A DNA stretch of 64,000 nt from Acidiflorens sp963847715 (GCA_963847715.1 CAWKAZ010000009.1:478084-542083); one strand, 5' to 3'. Counted from the first letter of the stretch, positions 54,170 to 62,651 are shown. Program-made: numbers and translations. The notes: a model not told the origin generated them from the letters alone.

Positions 54170-54769
54170 CTACAGGCTATTCGGGCGCTGGCGGATCAGC
54201 GAGAGAAACTCGGTTCGTGTTTCTTCTTCATTACGGAAACATCCGAGCATCGACGACGTAACCGCCGAGGAATGCTGCTTTTCGACGCCTCGCATCATCA
54301 TGCAGAGATGGCGCGCCTCGATGACCACTCCAACGCCTTGCGGCTCGATGGTGTTCTGGATTGCCTCCGCGATCTGCGTGGTTAGGCGCTCCTGGATCTG
54401 CAGGCGGCGGGAAAAGGCCTCCACGAGCCGCGGAATTTTGCTCAGGCCGATGACTTTTCCATTGGGAATATAGGCCACATGCACTTTGCCAAAAAATGGC
54501 AGGAGGTGATGTTCGCAGAGGCTGAACATCTCGATGTCTTTTACGATCACCATCTCGTCGTAGCTGACAGTGAAGAGAGCTTTGCGCAGGAGGGCTTCGG
54601 GATCGTCCTGGTAGCCTTTGACGAGAAACTTCATCGCTTTTTCGACGCGCGCGGGAGTGCGCGCCAAGCCCTCGCGATCGGGATCCTCGCCGAGGCGAAC
54701 GATCATCTCGCGGACGAGCTGTTCATAACTGGCGCTGGTCAGGGTGTTTGGTTCCGTGGTGGATTTCAT
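54170..54769 (-). CDS. folE: GTP cyclohydrolase I
   Basis: 199 residues. RTPARVEKAMKFLVKGY, zinc ligands in SLCEHHLLPFFG and RHLCMMMRGV, GLSKIPRLVEAFSRRLQIQERLT and SSMLGCFR are all conserved. It converts GTP to 7,8-dihydroneopterin triphosphate, the entry step to folate, biopterin and queuosine. Its place next to two PTPS genes points to the last two. Confidence 0.96.
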   Translation of the reverse strand: MKSTTEPNTLTSASYEQLVREMIVRLGEDPDREGLARTPARVEKAMKFLVKGYQDDPEALLRKALFTVSYDEMVIVKDIEMFSLCEHHLLPFFGKVHVAYIPNGKVIGLSKIPRLVEAFSRRLQIQERLTTQIAEAIQNTIEPQGVGVVIEARHLCMMMRGVEKQHSSAVTSSMLGCFRNEEETRTEFLSLIRQRPNSL

Positions 54770-54770
54770 A

Positions 54771-54848
54771 GGTCTTGATCGTTGGTCCTTGGTCGCTGGT
54801 CGTTAGCAAACGGATTCGCAAACGACCATCGACTGGCGACTAACGACC
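54771..54848. repeat. Inverted element of tandem degenerate 7-mers between folE and a PTPS gene
   Basis: The left arm reads as 7-mers: GATCGTTG, GTCCTTG, GTCGCTG, GTCGTTA, GC. The right arm (54819-54848) is its imperfect inverse, ending CTAACGACC. The core GTCGTTAGC-loop-GCAAACGAC forms a tight hairpin. The right arm runs into the last codons and stop of the PTPS gene, and the left arm begins 1 base before the folE start. Confidence 0.6.
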
Positions 54849-55262
54849 CGATTCTCCCGCGTATTCAAACGAATTCATCATGGTCTCTTCGATTCGTATC
54901 TTCTCTAGATGAGCCTTCCGGAAACCCCGCTTCACAATTTCGTAGATCGCGATGCACAAGTTTTCCGTGGTGGGAACGTCCTTCGCGAATTCCGGCAACA
55001 CGTTCAGGTTCTGGTGGTCGTAGCGTTCAAGAATGTCCTTATGCACGAAGCCATCCAGATCGACAAGATTGCAGACCATGCCGGTTGACTCATCGACCAT
55101 TCCGCTGACCGTCACTTCGACCATATAGTTGTGGCCATGCCCGTAGCGATTATTACACTTACCGTAGGTCTCGCGGTTTTCTTCCGGGGACAGCTCATCG
55201 CTGTGCAAGCGGTGCGAGGCCGAAAACATGTAGCGTCGGGTCAGGTGGGCCTTCATACTCAT
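54840..55262 (-). CDS. 6-pyruvoyl-tetrahydropterin synthase, paralogue 2
   Basis: About 140 residues. FSASHRLHSDELSPEENRETYGKCNNRYGHGHNY carries the zinc histidines and the catalytic cysteine, and YDHQNLN carries the Asp-His pair. The PTENL region and IRIEETMMNSFEY complete it. The wording is closer to animal PTPS than to typical QueD. A GTG start at 55271 would overlap the previous stop by four bases. ATG 55262 has GGGGAGG about 10 bases upstream and is used here. Confidence 0.88.
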   Translation of the reverse strand: MSMKAHLTRRYMFSASHRLHSDELSPEENRETYGKCNNRYGHGHNYMVEVTVSGMVDESTGMVCNLVDLDGFVHKDILERYDHQNLNVLPEFAKDVPTTENLCIAIYEIVKRGFRKAHLEKIRIEETMMNSFEYAGESGR

Positions 55263-55267
55263 CGCCT

Positions 55268-55678
55268 TCACGCCTCCCCGTAAACATCGACAAAGAGGTC
55301 GGGAGTTTCGTAGACGCGCACACGATACAGTTGCGCCGCCTTGAGCTTCGGAGCCAGACGTTGCCAGATTACGATCGCCAGATTTTCGGTCGTCGGAATC
55401 CGGGTGGAAAACTCGGGGACTTCTTTGTTCAGGAAACGATGGTCGAGCGCGTCGAGCACTTCCCTGCCCATGGTTTCTTTCAACTGCTTCAGGTCGACGA
55501 CAAAACCCGTCGTCGGATCGACTGCGCCTTTCACGGTGACTTCAAGAGTGTAGTTGTGCCCGTGTCCGTTTGGATTATTGCACTTGCCGAAGACGCGCTG
55601 GTTCTCTCCCGGCGTGAAGGCTGGGTTGTGATAGTAGTGCGACGCGGAAAATTCCGCTTTGCGAGTTAAATAGACCAT
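55268..55678 (-). CDS. 6-pyruvoyl-tetrahydropterin synthase, paralogue 1
   Basis: 136 residues from ATG 55678 (MVYLTRKAEFSASHYYHNP). FGKCNNPNGHGHNYTLEVTVKGAVDPTTGFVVDL and LDHRFLNKEVPEF, then PTTENLAIVIW and RVRVYET, give all zinc and catalytic residues. The match to eukaryotic PTPS (GKCNNPNGHGHNY) is striking. It is next to a second, diverged copy. Confidence 0.9.
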   Translation of the reverse strand: MVYLTRKAEFSASHYYHNPAFTPGENQRVFGKCNNPNGHGHNYTLEVTVKGAVDPTTGFVVDLKQLKETMGREVLDALDHRFLNKEVPEFSTRIPTTENLAIVIWQRLAPKLKAAQLYRVRVYETPDLFVDVYGEA

Positions 55679-55688
55679 AGAGCAATTC

Positions 55689-56792
55689 TCAGTTCCCCGT
55701 TGTAAGTCTTTGCCCCTCAAGCTTCGTGATCCGGTTCACTAGCCTTCGAGAACTCACGTCATAGTCGCGGCCCTTCCAGGATACCTTCCCGTTCTGATGC
55801 GCCTTCTTCGAACGCAGCAGCAGGTACGCGAATAGGGGAAGCCCGCAAGCGATGGCGAGTAGGTTGTTCGAAGTGCTGAAGTGGGCTGCGCGAATTCTAC
55901 GGTACACCAGCAGCCAGAGAGCGGCGGCAAGGCACCACACAAAGTGATGCCTGACTACGCCCGATACGGCTACATAAGCCGCGAAGCATGCCACGGCCCA
56001 CTCGAACAAACTGTAGGCCGCAACGCTTGCGGGATTAGAAAAAAGAAGCGCCAGGTTCTTGGTCCAACCCTCGCGAAGCTGCGACCAGCTTCGGTACATC
56101 CGAGTGCGAACGGCGTCTCCACCATAACGGAAGTAAACGCGAAGACCGGCGTCGCGAAACAATTGCGCCAGAGCGACGTCTTCGAGTATTTCGGTGCTGA
56201 CAGCGACGTGGCCGCCGGCCAAATCGTAAGCGGATCGGCGAACCAGAATGTATTGTCCGTTCGCCGCGACCACGCCTGAATTCTGGTCGCGTACTCTTTC
56301 AGGAGGGTACTTCGATGCCAGTTCTGCAAACACTACCGGCATCACGGCCCGCTCGGCGAAAGTCTCCACGATCTGTGCAGGTGAGTACGACAACAGATCA
56401 GCGTGCTGTTGCTTAGCTTCGTCGAGAGCTCGCGCCAGCGACCCGGGCAGGTGCACAGTATCGGCGTCGGTGAACAGGAGCCAGGATCCACGCGCTTCGT
56501 GGGCGCCGGCGATTACAGCATTGTTCTTCCCGGTCCAGGACTTCCCTACCACATCCGTCGGAGGAGGGGGAGGCGGAGAAATGATGCGCACTCCGGCAAA
56601 AACTTCCACGATCTCTCGAGTGCGATCAGTCGAGCCGTCGTCGACCACAATGATTTCAAAGACCACTCCGGTTTGAGTGACCAGCGATTGCAGACAGGCC
56701 CCTATATTCGCCTCTTCGTTCCGCGCGGGGACAATAATCGACACTTCGGGAGGTGGAGATCGCCGCTGCGGGGCTGGGAGAGAATCATCCAT
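55689..56792 (-). CDS. Family 2 glycosyltransferase with membrane helices
   Basis: 367 residues. VSIIVPARNEEANIG, VVDDGSTDRT and LLFTDADTVHLPG are the GT-A nucleotide and metal sites. EDVALAQLFRDAGLRV and SWSQLREGWTKN follow, then three or four C-terminal helices. The layout resembles HpnB-type transferases of hopanoid clusters, but no hopanoid genes are present here. It is first in the run leading to the PTPS genes, 10 bases apart. Confidence 0.88.
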   Translation of the reverse strand: MDDSLPAPQRRSPPPEVSIIVPARNEEANIGACLQSLVTQTGVVFEIIVVDDGSTDRTREIVEVFAGVRIISPPPPPPTDVVGKSWTGKNNAVIAGAHEARGSWLLFTDADTVHLPGSLARALDEAKQQHADLLSYSPAQIVETFAERAVMPVVFAELASKYPPERVRDQNSGVVAANGQYILVRRSAYDLAGGHVAVSTEILEDVALAQLFRDAGLRVYFRYGGDAVRTRMYRSWSQLREGWTKNLALLFSNPASVAAYSLFEWAVACFAAYVAVSGVVRHHFVWCLAAALWLLVYRRIRAAHFSTSNNLLAIACGLPLFAYLLLRSKKAHQNGKVSWKGRDYDVSSRRLVNRITKLEGQRLTTGN

Positions 56793-56823
56793 AGGGAACG
56801 ACGTGAACGATCGACCGCTTTTT

Positions 56824-56836
56824 CGTTATTATAACG
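56824..56836. promoter_or_regulatory. Palindromic divergent promoter candidate
   Basis: CGTTAT-T-ATAACG is a perfect 13-base palindrome in the 46-base gap between the divergent glycosyltransferase and TlpA genes. It contains TATAAT on the minus strand (56828-56833) and TATAAC on the plus strand. It is 2 bases from the TlpA GTG, so a plus-strand transcript starting from it would be nearly leaderless. Confidence 0.45.
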
Positions 56837-56838
56837 GG

Positions 56839-57348
56839 GTGAGACGAACGCGACTCCGCAGGCTGCCCGCCAGGCTCTTGACGACCGGACTACTCTCCGT
56901 GCTGATCGGATGCTACAGCGGCAATCATCCCGCCCGTATTGGGTCCAATGCTCCGGACTTCACCCTGCAGGATTCCGATCACACGATCACGCTCAGCCAG
57001 TATCGGGGGCAGGTGGTAGTGCTGAATTTCTGGGCGACCTGGTGTCCCCCATGCATCGAGGAGACTCCGTCACTGGTGCGGATGACGTCGCGCCTCAAAG
57101 ACAAAGGAGTTGTGGTGCTGGCCGTCAGTATTGACGCTGACGACTCGGCGTACCACAAGTTTCTCAAGCAATATGGCGTCAATATGGTGACCGTGCGCGA
57201 TGAGGCGCAGAAAGCGGCCCGACTCTATGGGACGTTTGGGTGGCCGGAAACATACGTGATCGACCGCCAGGGTGTCATTCGGCGGAAGTTCATCGGAGCC
57301 GTGGATTGGAATAGCCCAGAAGTCACCGACTACCTTAGCAAGCTCTAG
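56839..57348 (+). CDS. TlpA-like thioredoxin-fold lipoprotein
   Basis: About 169 residues from GTG 56839, chosen because it gives a lipoprotein signal (TTGLLSVLIGC with the lipobox cysteine). The body is TlpA/ResA-like: APDFTLQDSDHTITLSQYRGQVVVLNFWATWCPPCIEE with the redox CPPC, and the cis-proline in GWPETYVID. It should reduce periplasmic disulphides, for example on apocytochromes. The dihaem cytochrome 17 bases downstream supports this. Confidence 0.88.
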   Translation: MRRTRLRRLPARLLTTGLLSVLIGCYSGNHPARIGSNAPDFTLQDSDHTITLSQYRGQVVVLNFWATWCPPCIEETPSLVRMTSRLKDKGVVVLAVSIDADDSAYHKFLKQYGVNMVTVRDEAQKAARLYGTFGWPETYVIDRQGVIRRKFIGAVDWNSPEVTDYLSKL

Positions 57349-57365
57349 CGCATCGAAGCTCACCT

Positions 57366-58382
57366 ATGGCGCGATTCGGAAAATGGTCGCTGATCAGCAT
57401 CGGCTGCCTGGCCGTACTGCTCGCTGTGGCAATTACATTCACGATCGGCTGGCGGCCGTTTCTCGGGCCGAAGGCGCGCCCGCTGACGAGCCGAACTTTT
57501 GAGCGTACGCCGAAGCGATTGGGGCGCGGGCGATATATTGCCACCGCGTTAAGCGGCTGCATTTATTGTCATTCCAAACATGATTGGGCGGGCCCGGGAA
57601 CACTGATCACGCCAGGTTTGGAGGGTGCGGGAGAGATTCTGCCCTACAGCGATCTCCCAGGACGCATCGTCGCGCCAAACCTTACGCCTGATCCGGAAAC
57701 CGGCGCCGGCAATTGGACGGACGACCAATTCGCTCGCGCCATTCGCGAAGGAATTGGACACGATGGCCGGGCACTTTTTCCAATCATGCCCTACACCCAC
57801 TACCGGGCAATGTCCGATGAGGACCTCGCGTCGGTCATCGTTTACTTGCGCTCTTTGCCGGCGGTGCGGAACAATCTCCCAAAAACCGAGATAATCTTTC
57901 CTGTAAGGTACCTGATCCGCAGCGTGCCGCAACCTGTGACCGCGCCGGTCACCGAGGCAGCAGAGCCATCCGATCTGGTGAAACGTGGCGCGCGGCTGGT
58001 GAACCTGGCGGGCTGCATTGACTGTCATACCCCGATGGAGAAGGGTCAGAGCTTACCCGGCATGGAGTTCGCGGGCGGGCAGGTCTTTGCTGGGCCATGG
58101 GGCAATGTTGCGAGCGCCAACCTCACGCCAGATCCATCGGGAATTCCATATTATGACGAGGCGCTCTTTGTGCAGGCCATCCATAGCGGATACGTCAAAG
58201 CGCGTCCTCTGAGCCCCATAATGCCGGTGATGGTCTACGCAAACCTGACAGACGATGACTTGAAAGCGATGTTCGCCTATTTGCGCACACTGAAACCGGT
58301 GAAGCATCGCGTGGATAACTCTGAACCTCCTACCGACTGCAAGGTGTGCCGGCAGAAACACGGCGGCGGCGCTGAGAACTAG
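57366..58382 (+). CDS. Membrane-anchored dihaem cytochrome c, paralogue of the 27.7-kb protein
   Basis: 338 residues. An N-terminal anchor (WSLISIGCLAVLLAVAITFTIGW) precedes CIYCH and CIDCH haem sites and a C-terminal CKVCRQKHG pair without a third haem histidine pattern. GIGHDGRALFPIMPYTHYRAMSDEDLASVIVYLRS parallels the other copy almost word for word. Probably an electron carrier for a periplasmic dehydrogenase. Confidence 0.87.
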   Translation: MARFGKWSLISIGCLAVLLAVAITFTIGWRPFLGPKARPLTSRTFERTPKRLGRGRYIATALSGCIYCHSKHDWAGPGTLITPGLEGAGEILPYSDLPGRIVAPNLTPDPETGAGNWTDDQFARAIREGIGHDGRALFPIMPYTHYRAMSDEDLASVIVYLRSLPAVRNNLPKTEIIFPVRYLIRSVPQPVTAPVTEAAEPSDLVKRGARLVNLAGCIDCHTPMEKGQSLPGMEFAGGQVFAGPWGNVASANLTPDPSGIPYYDEALFVQAIHSGYVKARPLSPIMPVMVYANLTDDDLKAMFAYLRTLKPVKHRVDNSEPPTDCKVCRQKHGGGAEN

Positions 58383-58426
58383 AACGGGGGCAACGTCCAA
58401 CGGAGGTGGATGCTAAGCGCAGCTAC

Positions 58427-60991
58427 TTAGAGTTTGACGTTGCGCAAGCGCAGCGAGTTCGTAATCACCGACACCGAACTGAAGCTCATCGCCGCGGCCG
58501 CGAGAATTGGGCTCAACAGCAATCCGAAAAATGGATAGAGTACGCCCGCCGCGATCGGAACACCGAGCGAGTTGTAGAGGAAGGCAAAGAAGAGATTCTG
58601 GCGGATGTTGCGCATGGTGGCTTGGCTCAGCTTGCGCGCGCGCAGAATACCTTCAAGGTCTCCTTTAAGCAGCGTGATGCCGCCGCTTTCGATCGCGATG
58701 TCAGTGCCAGTTCCCATGGCGATGCCCACGTTAGCTTGGGCGAGAGCGGGGGCATCGTTGATGCCGTCGCCAGCCATAGCAACGATGCGGCCTTCGCTCT
58801 GGAGACTCCTGATGATCTCAGACTTCTGGGCGGGAAGGACTTCCGCTTTAAAGTCATCGATTCGAAGACTCTGCGCGATTTGCTGAGCCGTAGCTTGGTT
58901 GTCTCCGGTTAGCATAACCAGCCGGAGGCCTTTCAGCTTCAGTTCCCTCAATGCCCCCGCCGCAGATACCTTCGCCGGGTCGGCGACCGCGATTGACCCA
59001 ACATAATGGTTGTCGACGGCCACAAAAATTGAAGTGGATCCTCCGGGCTGCAAGACTCCGATTGCTTTCTGCTCTCCGAACGCTCCTATTTGTTTCATCA
59101 GCGCGAGGTTCCCGACCGCGATGCTTTTCCCGTCCACAATCCCACGCACACCTTGCCCCGGCACAGATTGAAAATCGGTGGGCTCGCTCAAATTCAATTT
59201 CTCTTCATTTGCCTTGGCGACGATCGCCACGCCTAACGGATGCTCACTCGCGCGCTCTAAGCTGGCGACCAGGCGCAGGAAATCATCTTTCGAAAATGCA
59301 GCAGGATTACCCGCGAGCGAAATTCCCACAACTTTCGGTTTGCCCTCGGTCAGGGTACCGGTCTTATCGAAGACGATAGTGTCAACTTTTTCAAACGTCT
59401 CCAGCGCATCTGCATTCTTGATCAGAACGCCGGCGCGCGCGCCAAGCCCCGTGCCAACCATGATGGCCATAGGAGTCGCGAGGCCCAGCGCACAAGGGCA
59501 AGCGATGATCAGCACTGCTACCGCATTTACGATAGCGTGCGCGAAGCGCGGCTCGGGACCAATGCTCACCCAAGCAATGAAAGTCATGATGGCAATCGCT
59601 ATGACGGCTGGAACAAACCAGCCGGCAACTTTGTCGGCCAGTCTCTGAATCGGAGCGCGTGTGCGCTGGGCCTGGCTGACCAACTGCACGATCTGCGCCA
59701 GCATAGTCTCTGTGCCGACCCGTTCGGCGAGCATCGCCAGTGCTCCGTTGCCATTTACGGTGGCTCCGATCACTCGAGCGCCACTTCCCTTCTGGACCGG
59801 CTTCGACTCGCCGGTGATCATCGACTCGTCTACCGTGCTTACGCCGTCGAGCACAGTGCCATCGACGGGAATCTTTTCTCCCGGGCGCACTCTCAGCTTG
59901 TCACCAGGCTTCACTTTTTCGAGCGGGATGTCGTGCTCAGATCCGTCCTCGATCAGGAGGCGGGCTTTTTTCGGACTCAGGTCGAGGAGAGCGCGGATCG
60001 CACTCGACGTTTGGCTGCGAGCGCGTAATTCCAGTACCTGGCCGAGCAACACGAGCGTGACGATGGCTGCCGCAGCTTCAAAATAAATATCCGGACGATC
60101 GCCCATGCTGCGGAACGAAGCTGGAAAAATTTGTGGGAACAGTGTGGCCACCGCGCTGAAAACGTAGGCAACACCGGTGCCCATCGCAATCAGCGTGAAC
60201 ATGTTCGTGCTGCGGTTAACAATCGACGCCCAGCCGCGCTGAAAAAAGGGCCAGCCGCACCAAAGAACGACCGGAGTGGCTAGAACAAATTCGAGCCATG
60301 GCAATATTGAGCTCCACGGTGCCACTCTTATGGACTCTCCCCAGTGGACGCCTATGCTTCCCATGAACGCGCTCGGCCACAGCATGCTCCCCATTGCGAT
60401 CGCCAGCAGGGGCAGCGTAAGGACCAGGCTGATCCAAAACCGTCGCGTCATGTCACGCAGTTCCGGGCTGTCTTCTTCGGCGGTTACCGTGCGCGGCTCG
60501 AGCGCCATGCCGCAGATTGGACAATTTCCCGGCTCTGTGCGGACGACCTCGGGATGCATAGGGCACGTGTAATCTATCTTCGTTGCTGCTGCGGGTGATT
60601 CGGGATCGAGTGCCATGCCGCACTTGGGACACGGCCCTGGTCCAAGCTGCCGGACTTTAGGACACATGGGGCAGACGTAGACCCGTGCGGTTTTTCCAGA
60701 CCCAGGTGGCACGATCCTCCCGGCAGTGGGATTCGCTTGGGCGGGAGAGGCAAGCGGCGCGCCGCCAAGAGAAACTAGCCCGGACCCCATGGGCTTGGGA
60801 GGCGAGGACAATATTTTTTCAGGAGCTGCTTGGAATTTTGTAAGGCAGCCGGCACCACACAAGTAATACTCTGTCCCATTGTGCTGCATCTTGAATTTGG
60901 CGGTAGCTGGATTCACATCCATCCCGCAGACAGGGTCTTTCGCCTGAATAGGCGGGGTCGCGTGCGAACCGAAGGCGTGGTCGTGGTCCAT
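58427..60991 (-). CDS. copA: CopA-type heavy-metal P-type ATPase with YHS and two heavy-metal-binding domains
   Basis: 854 residues. The first 65 form a YHS domain (DPVCGMDVNPATAKFKM, YYLCGAGC). Two short metal-binding modules follow (CPMCPKVRQLGPGPCPKCGMAL and CPMHPEVVRTEPGNCPICGMAL, about 105-165). Then comes the P1B ATPase core with TGES, CPC in IIACPCALGLATP, DKTGTLTEGKP, HP in SEHPLGVA and GDGINDAPAL. CPC plus this N-terminal set points to Cu(I), possibly Ag(I), export. A divergent HMA-like gene lies across a 105-base gap that holds TTAG-ATA-CTAA (61048-61058). Confidence 0.92.
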   Translation of the reverse strand: MDHDHAFGSHATPPIQAKDPVCGMDVNPATAKFKMQHNGTEYYLCGAGCLTKFQAAPEKILSSPPKPMGSGLVSLGGAPLASPAQANPTAGRIVPPGSGKTARVYVCPMCPKVRQLGPGPCPKCGMALDPESPAAATKIDYTCPMHPEVVRTEPGNCPICGMALEPRTVTAEEDSPELRDMTRRFWISLVLTLPLLAIAMGSMLWPSAFMGSIGVHWGESIRVAPWSSILPWLEFVLATPVVLWCGWPFFQRGWASIVNRSTNMFTLIAMGTGVAYVFSAVATLFPQIFPASFRSMGDRPDIYFEAAAAIVTLVLLGQVLELRARSQTSSAIRALLDLSPKKARLLIEDGSEHDIPLEKVKPGDKLRVRPGEKIPVDGTVLDGVSTVDESMITGESKPVQKGSGARVIGATVNGNGALAMLAERVGTETMLAQIVQLVSQAQRTRAPIQRLADKVAGWFVPAVIAIAIMTFIAWVSIGPEPRFAHAIVNAVAVLIIACPCALGLATPMAIMVGTGLGARAGVLIKNADALETFEKVDTIVFDKTGTLTEGKPKVVGISLAGNPAAFSKDDFLRLVASLERASEHPLGVAIVAKANEEKLNLSEPTDFQSVPGQGVRGIVDGKSIAVGNLALMKQIGAFGEQKAIGVLQPGGSTSIFVAVDNHYVGSIAVADPAKVSAAGALRELKLKGLRLVMLTGDNQATAQQIAQSLRIDDFKAEVLPAQKSEIIRSLQSEGRIVAMAGDGINDAPALAQANVGIAMGTGTDIAIESGGITLLKGDLEGILRARKLSQATMRNIRQNLFFAFLYNSLGVPIAAGVLYPFFGLLLSPILAAAAMSFSSVSVITNSLRLRNVKL

Positions 60992-61096
60992 AGGTTGTTC
61001 TGAAAAGGCTTGGTCTCCAGATCGCGCTTGGCGGAATCCAGAGCTTATTAGATACTAAAGCCTAATCTTCGAACCTTATTTGCTGAGAGAGGTGAA

Positions 61097-61324
61097 ATGA
61101 CGTATCTGGAAGTCGCCTACCGCTATCAGACTCCGCCCGGAGAAGCTGAGATGCGGGCCATTGACAGCGTCCGCGACGTCTACGGCATTCAACGTATCCG
61201 CTTTAACGAAAAAGAGCGGACCGTTCGCGTGCTCTACGATGCCTCACGACTGAGCAGCGATTCCGTTGCCAAGTTGTTGCGCCAGGCTGGTATCAACGTG
61301 CAAGAACAGCTGGTTCTCGCCTAG
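61097..61324 (+). CDS. Small HMA-fold-like protein without the metal-binding CxxC
   Basis: 75 residues. YLEVAYRYQTPPGEAEMRAIDSVRDVYGIQRIRFNEKERTVRVLYDASRLSSDSVAKLLRQAGINV follows the beta-alpha-beta-beta-alpha-beta pattern of heavy-metal-associated domains. The loop that should read GMxCxxC is PPGEAEM, with no cysteine in the whole protein. GAGAGAGGTGAA precedes the ATG. It is divergent from copA and may share its regulation. Confidence 0.65.
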   Translation: MTYLEVAYRYQTPPGEAEMRAIDSVRDVYGIQRIRFNEKERTVRVLYDASRLSSDSVAKLLRQAGINVQEQLVLA

Positions 61325-61574
61325 GATCGCCTCTTCCGTAGCGCTTGCAATCTGTGGTTTCGATGAGTCCTGCGGACGGGGACCAGGCTGCACTCCGCCC
61401 GTCTTCCTGCCAATCCTGACTTCCAGGAGGTGCCTCGGGGGAGGGCGTTGAAACACGGAGCGGAGTGCACCTAGCCAAACGCGGTGATTGCAAAGGGGCA
61501 TTCGGAAAGACCTCTGGCCGAAGTATTTTCCCAAATGCCCCGTTGCGCGCCACTTCGTCTGCCTAAGGAGAAGC

Positions 61575-61841
61575 ATGTCGCTTGCCAATCGCAAGACATT
61601 GTCAATGCTCATTCTTAGAACGCGCGGTCGGGTAGGTTTTGCGCGCGTCCGGAAACTTTTACGCTTGTTTCCAAGAGAATCTCAATTTAGGATTCAATCA
61701 GACCTCTGTTTTCCGCAACCAGCGCGGCATTTGGACAGATTTATACTTTGGAAATCCAGGTCGCGGAGACGAAAACGACGAGTAGATTGGCCGAAGCGAT
61801 TCTGTTTCCGCTATAATTCAATGACGCAAATTCTTCCATGA
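61575..61841 (+). CDS. Doubtful arginine-rich small ORF with a perfect ribosome site
   Basis: 88 codons from ATG 61575, preceded by AAGGAG at an ideal distance. The product (MSLANRKTLSMLILRTRGRVG...) is basic and low-complexity, with no recognisable motif. Its end overlaps the TATAAT box of the tRNA-Arg promoter. It could be a chance frame. Confidence 0.2.
   Translation: MSLANRKTLSMLILRTRGRVGFARVRKLLRLFPRESQFRIQSDLCFPQPARHLDRFILWKSRSRRRKRRVDWPKRFCFRYNSMTQILP
61787..61817 (+). promoter_or_regulatory. tRNA-Arg promoter candidate
   Basis: TATAAT at 61812-61817 preceded by GC, with TTGGCC (61787-61792) as a poor -35 at a 19-base spacing. The tRNA begins 26 bases downstream. Confidence 0.55.
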
Positions 61842-61843
61842 AT

Positions 61844-61920
61844 GCGCCCGTAGCTCAATTGGATAGAGCGCATGGCTACGAACCATGAGGTTGGGAGTTC
61901 GATTCTCTCCGGGCGCACCA
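61844..61920 (+). tRNA. tRNA-Arg (anticodon ACG), CCA encoded
   Basis: GCGCCCG pairs with CGGGCGC. The D arm is GCTC-AATTGGATA-GAGC. The anticodon arm CATGG-CTACGAA-CCATG gives ACG. The T arm is GGGAG-TTCGATT-CTCTCC, allowing for the stem, and CCA is encoded (61918-61920). Confidence 0.97.
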
Positions 61921-61999
61921 CTCTATCTCTGAACCGTGCCCGTCTCGTCGGCCGGCCCCTGTCGAAAACCCAGTCAAGAACAAAGAACGAGGGACTTCT

Positions 62000-62599
62000 A
62001 TGAGAAATATTCTCTGGGCCGTATGTCTGCTGACGTTCTTCTGTGCCGGATCCGACTTGTACTCGCAAGTCAACCCCTACAAAGAAGGCACGCCCGGTCT
62101 ATCCGGCTATCGATCCGAGGTACTGGCCGAAGTGATGATTCAGGAGGACAAGTTTGTTCGCCTGGCGGAAGCTATCCCGGCCGACAAGTATACGTGGCGT
62201 CCGGCGCCCGATGTGCGTTCGTTTGCTGAAGTCTTTCTGCACGTTTCGGCTGCCAACTACAACATCTACAAGCTCGTGGGAACACCGCCGCCGGCTGGAT
62301 TCGATGTCAAGGGTTTCGAGAAGTCCACCACCGACAAGACCAAGGTAATCGCCACGCTCAAGGATTCCTTCGCCCACGCCCGTAAGGCGATTACCGCCAT
62401 GCCAGACGCCGATCTTGACAAGAGTCTGGATTGGTTCGGCGGAAAGAACACAGAACGCGGAGTGCTCTTATTCGTCACTCGCCATGCCGCCGAGCACCTG
62501 GGACAGACGATTGCCTACGCACGTTTTGTCGGAGTGGTTCCCCCGTGGACGGAAGACGCACAGAAAAAACAAAAAGCAGATACCCCTCCGAAAAAATAG
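62000..62599 (+). CDS. Exported DinB-like four-helix protein
   Basis: 199 residues with a signal peptide (ILWAVCLLTFFCAGSDLYSQ). The DinB metal histidines appear in EVFLHVSAANYNI and FVTRHAAEHLGQTIAYAR, with ADKYTWRPAPDVRSF, a phrase common in this family. DinB-fold proteins include thiol-dependent transferases such as BstA. Export is unusual for these but fits acidobacterial copies I have seen. Confidence 0.82.
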   Translation: MRNILWAVCLLTFFCAGSDLYSQVNPYKEGTPGLSGYRSEVLAEVMIQEDKFVRLAEAIPADKYTWRPAPDVRSFAEVFLHVSAANYNIYKLVGTPPPAGFDVKGFEKSTTDKTKVIATLKDSFAHARKAITAMPDADLDKSLDWFGGKNTERGVLLFVTRHAAEHLGQTIAYARFVGVVPPWTEDAQKKQKADTPPKK

Positions 62600-62651
62600 G
62601 CAACGGCCAGCAGGTTAACTCAATCGAACATCGACGGCTGAGATCAGCCGA

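Larger units (their letters stand above)
61325..61843. other. 519-base gap with a long inverted repeat and possible structured RNA
   Basis: TGCACTCCGC (61389-61398) is repeated in perfect inverse at 61460-61469 (GCGGAGTGCA). The 61 bases between include further pairings such as CCTG-ACTT-CCAGG and GCCC/GGGC. This could be a structured leader or small RNA. The tRNA-Arg promoter is at the right end. A short arginine-rich frame is listed separately. Confidence 0.4.
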
